Assembly: GCA_937884235.1 (NCBI GenBank) | Contig: CALGBT010000933.1 | Location: 1 to 7,706, forward strand | Direction: 5' to 3' | DNA length: 7,706 bases | Source: an uncultured Pseudomonadota bacterium | GTDB lineage: Bacteria; Myxococcota_A; UBA9042; CAIXZC01 | Shown: one piece after another, positions 1 through 5,934 of the stretch | Position numbering within the stretch: position 1 is the stretch's first letter | Layout: each line of letters begins with the position of its first letter | Position numbers and translations under genes: made by a program | Notes under the pieces: model-generated | Seen by the model: only the letters and a program-made list of their open reading frames with translations | Told to the model about the DNA's origin: nothing | Databases searched by the model: none

Positions 1-1284
1 GTCATCAGCGTTGAGCTCGGCCCAGTCGCACTCCTCGTCGAGAGTCCCGTCAACTATGCCGTCACCGCATTTGGGAGCTACGCAATTGGTCTTGCACTTG
101 TCCGGAGCATCCTGGTTGCCGAGGCCGTCGTCACACTCTTCGCCGAGGTCATTGACGTTGTCACCGCACCACGCCAGCAAGCAACTCGTGCGGCAGGCGT
201 TGGGCAGCGTGTCGTTGTTCTTCACTCCCTTGTCACACTCTTCGCTGGCATCAACTACGTTGTCGCCACAGTGGGGGTTCTTACAGTCCAGCCGGCAGTG
301 GTCAGGCAGCTTGCCGCTGTTGTCGATGCCATCGTCGCACTCCTCCCCCTCATCGACCCAGCCGTTGCCACAGAAGGCGACGTACGGTTTGCAATCGAGC
401 CCACAATCGTCACCCCCTTCCTGGTTGCCGTCGTCGCAACTCTCGGTGGCGTCTATAACTCCGTCGCCACAGTACGCGAAGAGGCACGAAGTCCGGCAGG
501 CATCGGCCTCGGTGTCGGAGTTTGCCTCGCCCCAGTCACATTCTTCGTTGGGGGTCTTGACGGCGTCACCGCACACCGTGATGTAGATTGTACAATCGGC
601 CTGGCAGCCATCCCAGTCTTCGCCGTTGTCGTCATCGCATTCTTCGCCCTCATCGATGACGCCGTCACCGCAATAGGCCCACTTGCAGTTGGTGCGGCAA
701 TCGTTTGGCAATTCGTCGCTGTTGGACTCACCCTTGTCGCACTCTTCACCACCATCCTGAATACCGTCTCCACACCAGGGCTCCTGGCAGTTTCCGCGGC
801 AGGCATCGGGCTCGGCATTACTGTTGAATGGACCGTCGTCGCAGGCTTCGTCGCTGTCAATGGTCCCATCGCCACACCACGCCGCCTGGCAGTCATTGCG
901 GCAGGCATCAGGAACGATATCTGAGTTGGCCTCCCCGTCGTCGCAACCTTCCAGGCTGTCAATGATGCCGTCCCCACACCCTGCCGGTGAGCAGTCGGTG
1001 CGGCAAGCATCCGGCGCGGAGTCTGAGTTCTCCTCGCCCCAGTCACAGCCTTCGTCTTCATCAACGATGTTGTCGCCGCAGAATGGCAGCAGGCAGGTAG
1101 TGCGGCAAAGCCCCGGAGCATTGCCGTTCAGGGGCCCATCATCGCACTCCTCACCGGCATCGGTGACAGAGTCGCCGCAGTAAGCAGGGACACAATTTGT
1201 GCGACAAGCATCGGCGACGACGTCGCTGTTGTTCGGTCCATCGTCGCACATCTCCTGGGCGTCAACGATGCCGTCGCCGCAGAA
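1..1284 (-). repeat. Array of 13 or more DUF4215/Myxococcus-type cysteine-rich repeats
   Basis: From residue 1359 to the window edge (1786) there are twelve complete repeats and a thirteenth that is cut off. Each is about 31-34 residues (near 102 bp) and starts C-G-D-G/N/S-x-x-x-D. Ten of the twelve have the extended form C-D-x-G-x-x-N-x-x, then a short linker and C-R-x-x-C (or C-K-x-x-C). Repeats 7 (C1563) and 9 (C1630) have the shorter classical form, C-D-D-x-N-x(4)-D-G/D-C-x-x-D-C. The thirteenth repeat has a two-residue insertion before its E-E-C. These arrays occur in large surface proteins of Myxococcota and relatives, often near the C-terminus, where a sorting signal may follow. None is visible here because the gene is truncated by the window. 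Confidence 0.88.
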
Positions 1285-4200
1285 AGAGACCAGGCACATT
1301 GAGTCCGGGACGCCAAAGATCATCAGGTCGGTAACGGTGCCTAGCGGGGCCGGCGGCACGGTTTCGTGGATGGCCCCGCTGGCATCGACGGCAGCGGCAA
1401 CCAGCGCCGCCACTTCACCTTGGAAGGGCGGCTCATCAAAGACCAGGTACCACGGCAGGACAATCTCCGCCACGCCCTCCGCCATGACCGCGATGAGGCA
1501 TGGTACTGGGGCGGCTTCGCCCGTGGCCGAGACCTGGAAGCAACTTGCCGCTACCAGCCCTTCCTGCGGCAGGTCCCCCCACAAGAAGCCGATGACGAGG
1601 TCGACGCCGAAGCCCGGGAAATCCACGACCACTGAAGGTGCCAGGGCGAGGTCCATGCCCGAATCCTGGGCGATAATCTCGGCCAGATTGGCCGGGCCTG
1701 TGGTCTGGCCGTAGTCCGTGTCCAGGTAAAGGACTCCGGCTCGTCCCCCCAGGGGCGAGATGGTCAGGCCGATGTAGAGGTTGACTTCGTCCAGCAGGAG
1801 GCGCACATCGCCAAGGGCAAACTGACCCGACCCCTGAATGGTTGAGTCGGGCCACTCTTCACCAAGAACGCCGTCAGCGTAGGGAGATCCCACCGGAACC
1901 TTACCCGACTTGCATCCTTTCAGCGTGCACACGTCGGTGGTGCAGAGAATGGAATCGGCGCAGGTCGATTTGTGGACGCAACCGAGGAGGGCGTCGCAGG
2001 AGTCGAGGGTGCATGCCAAAGTGTCCGAGCAGTCCACAGGGAGTCCGATGCAGGAGCCCTTGTAACAGATGTCGTGCCAGGTGCAAACGCTGTCATCGTC
2101 GCACTCCACGTTGTTGAAGGGATGGAGGCATCCCTTATCGGGCTGGCATTGGTCGTCAGTGCAGAGATTCTGATCGTCGCAATCCACCGGTGAGAAGATG
2201 CAGGCGCTCTCTTTGCACTCGTCAATTGTGCAAAGGTCGTTGTCGTCGCAGGGAGTCAGGGAGTTGCAACATCCCGGGAATGACTCGTGGGTACAGCCTG
2301 TGACGGGGTTGCAGATGTCCTCGGTGCAGTAATTGCCGTCGTCACAGTCTGCGCTCCCACCACATTGCGGGATGTAAACGGTCTGCGCAAACGAGACCCG
2401 ATCCGAAAAGAACCCGTCACTGACGGTCAATCGAACCTCTCTGGTGCCCAGGGTCTGGCTCTGGGGCGGAGCCAGAGTTACTGGCGCCGAGAGGCCCGTC
2501 GGGGAAAACCCAACGGGGAAGCCGACGGAGGCGTTGAGCGGGCCGGCAATGAAGAAGGCCAGGTAATCGCCATCGTCATCCTCGGCGTCAAACCACAGCG
2601 TCAAGCTCTCCCCAGGGAGCATGGCGATGTCTTCTGGCAGTGTCAGGATGCGGGGGGGCGTGCCCGTTCCAATCTTGATGCTATCGATGGTCCAGGCCTT
2701 TGCCGGCGACCCCTGCTTCACTTCTGCGCAGAAACGGAGGCGGAAGATGCCCTCTTTGACCTTGGGCGGAAGCGCCAACATGGTCGGCCGTTCGGACTGT
2801 ACCTGGTCCCCCGAGAACGTTGCTAGGATGACGTCCTGTCCGGCCCCCAGCGGGTGTGCCCGTACGCTGAAGGTGCCGGAGTTAACCGAGAGGCCGGAGT
2901 CCAAGGCAAGGTGTTGCTCAAAAGTGAGAGCATGGGGCTGCTCCGGGTGCAGCAGGGCAACCAGGGGCGACACCAGGCAAGCGGTGCCACCCAGCAGCTC
3001 AGCGTCAATCTCAAGACGGGCCGCAGGGTCCTTGCCCAGCGGCGTTGCCAGGGAGCTTCGTAGAAAGGTCCCCAGCCCGTTGGTTGTTTGCGACCAACCG
3101 GCGGTGCTGAGGGTTCCGGGGCAGGAAAAACTCTCGGCATAGTCCGGGTGGACCGTGCAATTCTCAATGGGTGACGTGACGCAGTAATGCCCGGGTGTGC
3201 ACGTCGCAGCCTTGCACGGGGAGCACGGGGCAGGACAATCGGCGTTCGTCAGGCAGCAATTGGACGAGGGGTCGGGAAGAAACCGGCAGGCGTAGTCGAG
3301 GCAGGTGTCAACGGTGCAGGGGTCGCTGTCATGGCATTCCCAGTCGCCCTTGCAACAGCCGGCGAGGGGATTTGATAGGCACTGATTAGCCACGCAGGCC
3401 TCTTGTGTGCAGGGGTCATCGTCAGCCACGCAGTCGGCCAAAGTGAGGCAACAGGACTTCCCCTTCGAGAGGTTGGAACAGCTGTTGTTGCCCGGATTGC
3501 AGACGTCGTCGGTGCAGGCATTGCCGTCGTCACAATCCATGTTTGTGAGGCAACAGTTCTGGTCTGGTAGATGTTGCAGTCGACATTTCGAGTCGATGCA
3601 AATGGGAGTCTTGCATAGATCCTGGTCGGTCAGGAAGCCGAGGCAGTCCTGGTCGGCGTGACAGCATCCGGCGACGGTGGAATGGGCGCAGGTGTGGACC
3701 GCCGCCTGGCAGAAGTCAGTGGTACAAGGGTCGCCGTCGTCACACTCGCCATCATCCTCGCAGCATCCGGGGATCGGCGTATGGAGACAGAGATTGGTGG
3801 CCAGGTTGCAAGAATCAGCGGTGCAGGGGGCGTCATCGACACAATAGGCCGGCGGCGGACCAGCGCAGAACTCAGGGTTGGGCAGGTGTTCGCATTCGTG
3901 GTCAAGGCAGTAATCCAACGTGTCGTTGGTGCCATCCTCGCATTCCAGGTCGATCATGCAGCACTGCGTGCCGCCGGGGCTGGTGTGGTGGCAAGTCTTG
4001 AAGGCATTGCCCGGCTCCTGGGAACAGAAGTCGATGGTGCAGGGATTCGTATCCTTGCAATCAACGTCGACGACGCAACACCCGGGCTTCTGGGGGGAGA
4101 CGTGGTAGCGGCACTGGTGGTTCTTGCATTCGGTGAATGTGCAGGCGCTATAGGGAGGGCAGTCGGCCGCCTCGTTGCAGCACCCTGGGAAAGGCGTGTG

Positions 4201-5358
4201 TGCGCACTCCAGGTTGGCCGGCTTGCAGGTATCGATTGAGCAGAGATTTCCATCGTCGCAGTCGGTCTCGTAGAGACAGCATTCGGCAATGGGTTCGTGG
4301 CGGCAGCGTGCTTCACCAAAGTCGCCGCAAGTGTCCAGGGTGCAACTGTTGTTGTCGTTGCAGACCACCGGTGTGAAGTAGAAGAAGAAGTCGTCCGTGT
4401 TGGCGGTGCCCGGGGTCCCCTTGTCCATGCCCGGGGAGGCACTCTTGTCGGCGATGCGCCAATTTACCACGTCGTTGTTGTTCATATAGGGGCTGACCAA
4501 TTCGTAGGAGCTGCCTTCTACCGTGGCGAAATCCGGGGGTCCGTACTCCACCCGGTCTATCTCAATTCCCTGCGGATTGATGAGAATGATCTCGTCCGTG
4601 CCGTTGGAGAGCGTGAAGTTGTAGTAAATATGGTCGGGCACAATCCCGCCGCTGTTCTCGGGATTGTCGGAGCGACCCAGCAGGAAGTAGCTGCCCGGAG
4701 CTACGACGATGGGGGAGGCACTGAAAATGATGAAATCGTCGGCATCGGCATCCATCAGCCGGTATCCGTTGAGGTAAAGCGGCTCCAGCGATGGATTGAA
4801 CAACTCGATCCACTCCCCCGTGGAATCGTCAGCCGCAGCAGGATTGGCCATAAACTCGTTAATGATCAGATTCTCCAGTGGCGGCAAGCACGATTCCGGG
4901 TCGACAATGTAGTCGCATTTCTTGTAACCAGCCTGGAGATCCTTGGAGCAGACGGCCACGTACCCGGAGGGGGGCAGGTCGCAATCGAAGGGGTAGTTGC
5001 AGCACCCGGGCTTGGCGGGGTTGGCGGTGAAGCTACAGTTTCCATCGCTCTCATCCAGGGCGATAAAACAGCTGCCCTTGAGGCAGGGGTCGTTGGGGTC
5101 ACAGTCGCCATCATCGACGCAACAATCATCGTCTTGATAGATGAAGCGACAGCCATCCGGAGAGCATTTTCCGACAGTGCAGGCGGGAGGGTTGTCGCAG
5201 TCGCTGTCAGATTCGCACGGCAGGAGAGCCTGCAGGGAGGTCTCTGTTTCGGGCCTTTCGACGGGTATCTCACCGCCGCAGGAAAGGAACATGGCAACTA
5301 CCGTAACGCCACCACAGAGGACCAAAGCGAGCGAACGGCGGAAGCGGCGCAACGTCAT
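1..5358 (-). CDS. Giant mosaic cysteine-rich lipoprotein, 3' end beyond window
   Basis: One reading frame stays open for 1786 codons from ATG at 5358 to the left edge, so the C-terminus is missing. A GGAGA ribosome site at 5364-5368 lies 5 nt before the ATG. Domains by residue: lipoprotein signal 1-27; CTDC-like cysteine units 48-157; lamin-tail-like domain about 162-323; twelve CTDC-like units 333-734; jelly-roll-like domain about 741-900; Ig/cadherin-like domain about 901-997; six CTDC-like units 999-1150; CBM9-like domain about 1152-1345; DUF4215-type repeats from 1359 to the edge. No catalytic motif is visible, so a structural, adhesive or ligand-binding surface role is inferred. The many cysteines suggest disulfide bonding outside the cytoplasm. 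The gene starts 53 nt after the RdgC-like C-terminal gene on the same strand. The frame was read codon by codon without a break, and residue numbers agree at several checkpoints. The specific function is unknown. Confidence 0.93.
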   Translation of the reverse strand, partial: MTLRRFRRSLALVLCGGVTVVAMFLSCGGEIPVERPETETSLQALLPCESDSDCDNPPACTVGKCSPDGCRFIYQDDDCCVDDGDCDPNDPCLKGSCFIALDESDGNCSFTANPAKPGCCNYPFDCDLPPSGYVAVCSKDLQAGYKKCDYIVDPESCLPPLENLIINEFMANPAAADDSTGEWIELFNPSLEPLYLNGYRLMDADADDFIIFSASPIVVAPGSYFLLGRSDNPENSGGIVPDHIYYNFTLSNGTDEIILINPQGIEIDRVEYGPPDFATVEGSSYELVSPYMNNNDVVNWRIADKSASPGMDKGTPGTANTDDFFFYFTPVVCNDNNSCTLDTCGDFGEARCRHEPIAECCLYETDCDDGNLCSIDTCKPANLECAHTPFPGCCNEAADCPPYSACTFTECKNHQCRYHVSPQKPGCCVVDVDCKDTNPCTIDFCSQEPGNAFKTCHHTSPGGTQCCMIDLECEDGTNDTLDYCLDHECEHLPNPEFCAGPPPAYCVDDAPCTADSCNLATNLCLHTPIPGCCEDDGECDDGDPCTTDFCQAAVHTCAHSTVAGCCHADQDCLGFLTDQDLCKTPICIDSKCRLQHLPDQNCCLTNMDCDDGNACTDDVCNPGNNSCSNLSKGKSCCLTLADCVADDDPCTQEACVANQCLSNPLAGCCKGDWECHDSDPCTVDTCLDYACRFLPDPSSNCCLTNADCPAPCSPCKAATCTPGHYCVTSPIENCTVHPDYAESFSCPGTLSTAGWSQTTNGLGTFLRSSLATPLGKDPAARLEIDAELLGGTACLVSPLVALLHPEQPHALTFEQHLALDSGLSVNSGTFSVRAHPLGAGQDVILATFSGDQVQSERPTMLALPPKVKEGIFRLRFCAEVKQGSPAKAWTIDSIKIGTGTPPRILTLPEDIAMLPGESLTLWFDAEDDDGDYLAFFIAGPLNASVGFPVGFSPTGLSAPVTLAPPQSQTLGTREVRLTVSDGFFSDRVSFAQTVYIPQCGGSADCDDGNYCTEDICNPVTGCTHESFPGCCNSLTPCDDNDLCTIDECKESACIFSPVDCDDQNLCTDDQCQPDKGCLHPFNNVECDDDSVCTWHDICYKGSCIGLPVDCSDTLACTLDSCDALLGCVHKSTCADSILCTTDVCTLKGCKSGKVPVGSPYADGVLGEEWPDSTIQGSGQFALGDVRLLLDEVNLYIGLTISPLGGRAGVLYLDTDYGQTTGPANLAEIIAQDSGMDLALAPSVVVDFPGFGVDLVIGFLWGDLPQEGLVAASCFQVSATGEAAPVPCLIAVMAEGVAEIVLPWYLVFDEPPFQGEVAALVAAAVDASGAIHETVPPAPLGTVTDLMIFGVPDSMCLVSFCGDGIVDAQEMCDDGPNNSDVVADACRTNCVPAYCGDSVTDAGEECDDGPLNGNAPGLCRTTCLLPFCGDNIVDEDEGCDWGEENSDSAPDACRTDCSPAGCGDGIIDSLEGCDDGEANSDIVPDACRNDCQAAWCGDGTIDSDEACDDGPFNSNAEPDACRGNCQEPWCGDGIQDGGEECDKGESNSDELPNDCRTNCKWAYCGDGVIDEGEECDDDNGEDWDGCQADCTIYITVCGDAVKTPNEECDWGEANSDTEADACRTSCLFAYCGDGVIDATESCDDGNQEGGDDCGLDCKPYVAFCGNGWVDEGEECDDGIDNSGKLPDHCRLDCKNPHCGDNVVDASEECDKGVKNNDTLPNACRTSCLLAWCGDNVNDLGEECDDGLGNQDAPDKCKTNCVAPKCGDGIVDGTLDEECDWAELNADD
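1324..1905 (-). other. CBM9-like beta-sandwich within the lipoprotein
   Basis: Residues about 1152-1345 begin A-D-G-V-L-G-E-E-W-P and continue with a D-V-R-L-L-L-D-E-V-N-L-Y-I-G-L strand, then a Y-L-D-T-D-Y-G segment. The order D-G-x(4)-W, then a strand pair ending D-x-x-x-L-Y-x-x-L, is the signature of family 9 carbohydrate-binding modules and related DOMON-type folds. CBM9 proteins bind sugars or haem-like ligands. The ligand here cannot be read from sequence. The domain carries only two cysteines (in the S-C-F and P-C-L segments) and joins the DUF4215 array through a short M-C-L-V-S-F linker. Confidence 0.5.
1906..2364 (-). repeat. Cysteine-rich block C: six CTDC-like units
   Basis: Residues 999-1151 hold six CTDC-like units that shorten along the block, from about 33 residues to about 20. 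Only the first ends in Gly-Cys-Cys. The next five are compact C-D-D-x-x-x-C-T-x-D-x-C-x(4-6)-G-C units without the closing Cys-Cys pair, so this is a different sub-type from block B. The block ends at C1149, just before the CBM9-like domain. Confidence 0.8.
2368..2658 (-). other. Ig/cadherin-like domain within the lipoprotein
   Basis: Residues about 901-997 have the pattern of bacterial Ig-fold (cadherin/PKD-like) modules: P-R-I-L near the start, P-G-E-S-L-T-L, F-D-A-E-D-D-D-G-D (a possible calcium-binding acidic loop), and a final R-L-T-V-S-D-G-F-F-S-D strand. No cysteine occurs until C999, where the next cysteine-rich block begins. It follows the jelly-roll-like domain directly, so the two form a single non-repetitive island. 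Calcium binding is inferred from the acidic loop only. Confidence 0.6.
2659..3138 (-). other. Jelly-roll-like (choice-of-anchor J/MAM-like) domain within the lipoprotein
   Basis: Residues about 741-900 begin with E-S-F-S-C-P-G-T-L (C746), then a Gly-Trp and a Gly-rich strand. A middle L-V-S-P-L-V segment and L-T-F-E-Q-H-L-A-L strand follow, and the region closes with R-L-R-F-C-A-E-V and W-T-I-D-S-I-K-I. This arrangement (solvent-exposed strands, L-x-S-P near the middle, final W-x-I-D-x-I) is typical of MAM-like and choice-of-anchor-J beta sandwiches of secreted bacterial proteins. It has few cysteines, in clear contrast with the blocks before and after. The family assignment is by pattern only. 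The beta-sandwich nature is more certain than the exact family. Confidence 0.5.
3157..4362 (-). repeat. Cysteine-rich block B: twelve CTDC-like units
   Basis: Residues 333-734 divide into twelve units of about 31-39 residues, most with the pattern D-C-x-D-x-x-P/A-C-T-x-D-x-C-x(5-9)-C-x-H-x-P-x-x-G-C-C. The terminal Cys-Cys pair closes ten of the twelve units. The best copies are those with C-D-D-G-D-P-C-T-T-D-F-C and C-D-D-G-N-A-C-T-D-D-V-C. The fifth unit has C-E-D-G-T-N-D-T-L-D-Y-C and so lacks the middle Cys of the core. The eighth is irregular, and the twelfth is Pro/Cys-rich and opens the way to the jelly-roll-like domain. The pattern matches the CTDC repeat family from slime moulds and large deltaproteobacterial surface proteins. 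The units probably form a rigid, disulfide-braced stalk, which is inference. Confidence 0.82.
4390..4875 (-). other. Lamin-tail-like domain (LTD) within the lipoprotein
   Basis: Residues about 162-323 match the LTD pattern: LIINEFMANP (164-173), then GEWIELFNPS, a Tyr-Leu-Asn-Gly-Tyr-x-Leu segment, V-A-P-G-S-Y-F-L-L-G, L-S-N-G-T-D-E-I-I-L, then D-R-V-E-Y-G and a closing S-P-G-M-D-K-G-T-P-G-T-A-N (to N320). These are the standard landmarks of the Ig-like beta-sandwich found in bacterial secreted proteins and nuclear lamins. It has no internal cysteines, in contrast to its flanks. In secreted bacterial proteins LTDs are usually accessory binding or spacer modules, often beside nucleases or phosphatases, but no enzyme domain is seen here. 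Confidence 0.85.
4888..5217 (-). repeat. Cysteine-rich block A: three CTDC-like units
   Basis: Residues 48-157 of the lipoprotein hold three units of roughly 33-40 residues. The spacing is C-x5-C-x5-C-x4-C-x4-C in the first unit, and the first two units end in a Cys-Cys pair (C79-C80, C119-C120). The units resemble the Dictyostelium-type CTDC repeat family (consensus like C-D-D-G-N-x-C-T-x-D-x-C), but are the most diverged copies in the protein. The third unit lacks the CTxDxC core and closes with a single Cys at 157 just before the lamin-tail-like domain. Confidence 0.7.
5278..5358 (-). other. Lipoprotein signal peptide (SPase II type)
   Basis: Residues 1-27 have a basic n-region (R4, R5, R7, R8), a hydrophobic core (residues 10-25) and an F-L-S-C lipobox with the acylated cysteine at C27, followed by Gly-Gly. 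The -3 position is F rather than the usual L, a tolerated variation. Residue +2 is Gly, not Asp, so inner-membrane retention is not predicted and outer-membrane or surface placement is plausible. A second cysteine, C15, lies inside the hydrophobic core and is less likely to be the lipidated residue. An acidic, Thr/Glu-rich linker (residues 30-47) leads to the first cysteine-rich unit. Confidence 0.8.
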
Positions 5359-5363
5359 GGCGT

Positions 5364-5368
5364 TCTCC
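5364..5368 (-). promoter_or_regulatory. Ribosome binding site of the lipoprotein gene
   Basis: GGAGA reads on the minus strand 5 nt before the ATG at 5358. The preceding gap (5359-5411) contains a perfect CCAGC-A-GCTGG dyad and a GGCT/AGCC pair but no T-run, so it is not a convincing terminator. Confidence 0.7.
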
Positions 5369-5411
5369 GGATGCGAAGGACTGGCCTTGGCTGCTGAGCC
5401 CAGCTGCTGGA

Positions 5412-5918
5412 CTAGCGGGCGAAGTAGCGCTCGATCACCCTGCATTCGGCCTGCCATTTGCCGGCGTCCAACCTCAGCTTCAGGTAGTTATGATACAGCG
5501 CCCGCATGATTTGTTCAATAGTGCCCAAATGGTCAAAACGGTCGATTACTGCTTCGAATTCCGTCTCGGCGGAGATTGACGGCACCTTAACTCCAGAAAG
5601 CAGGAATTTGGGCCCATTGAAAGTGAAATCCCAACGCCGACCCTGCAGGTTCACCGAGAGCTTGGCGTCTTCGATCTGCTTGCCCTGGTGAATTGCGGTG
5701 ACTGCCTCTTCGCCCTGCGCCGGGCTCTCCCCTTTGAGGATATTGACCTCGCCGCCGGCAAAGGGGGAGACGAAAGTGATCTTGTCTTCAAACCACACTT
5801 CAACAGGGCCCATCTCGGTCTGCAACTGTCCCTCTCCGGCTACGCTCTGGTACATGAGCCAGGTCAGGAATTCGTTGCCGAGGGGGCGGGTCCCTTCGAT
5901 TCGCTTTGTCAGATCCAT
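5412..5918 (-). CDS. RdgC-like protein, C-terminal part (168 aa)
   Basis: The ATG at 5918 is preceded by a strong GGAGG (5926-5930) 7 nt upstream, so it is preferred over a longer in-frame start at 6074, which would overlap the previous gene by about 140 nt. Landmarks: L-G-N-E-F-L-T-W-L at residues 13-21, W-F-E-D-K at 42-46, G-E-S-P at 63-66, H-Q-G-K-Q at 77-81, then W-D-F-T-F (96-100) and a final helical segment with I-E-Q-I-M-R-A-L. The middle and end follow the C-terminal half of E. coli RdgC (I-E-A-G-K, then a beta hairpin and a final helix). RdgC binds double-stranded DNA as a ring-shaped dimer and limits RecA action in E. coli. The two genes are probably translated separately as a pair. 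Similarity was judged by eye, without a search. The alternative is a conserved protein of unknown function that merely accompanies RdgC. Confidence 0.72.
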   Translation of the reverse strand: MDLTKRIEGTRPLGNEFLTWLMYQSVAGEGQLQTEMGPVEVWFEDKITFVSPFAGGEVNILKGESPAQGEEAVTAIHQGKQIEDAKLSVNLQGRRWDFTFNGPKFLLSGVKVPSISAETEFEAVIDRFDHLGTIEQIMRALYHNYLKLRLDAGKWQAECRVIERYFAR

Positions 5919-5925
5919 GTTCTCT

Positions 5926-5930
5926 CCTCC
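5926..5930 (-). promoter_or_regulatory. Ribosome binding site deciding the start of the RdgC-like C-terminal gene
   Basis: GGAGG within GGGAGGAGAGA, 7 nt before ATG 5918 and in the 16-nt gap after the upstream stop (TAG at 5935-5937). It shows that the split from the upstream gene is built for separate translation, not a recent frameshift. Confidence 0.85.
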
Positions 5931-5934
5931 CTGC

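Noticed and set aside
271..924. Plus-strand hydrophobic-looking frame (Val/Ala-rich, membrane-like)
   Set aside because: It is antisense to the DUF4215-type repeat array. The hydrophobicity comes from the repeated Asp/Gly codons read on the other strand (GAC becomes GTC, GGC becomes GCC).
1..1284. Regular spacing of about 102 bp that might suggest a CRISPR array or satellite DNA
   Set aside because: The period is a protein repeat of about 34 codons, the DNA copies are diverged, and there are no short identical repeats with unique spacers.
4297..5397. Long plus-strand open frame of 366 codons
   Set aside because: It is antisense to the lipoprotein. Its Val/Ala/Gly-rich product without domain landmarks is what GAC/GGC/TGC-rich codons give when read backwards.
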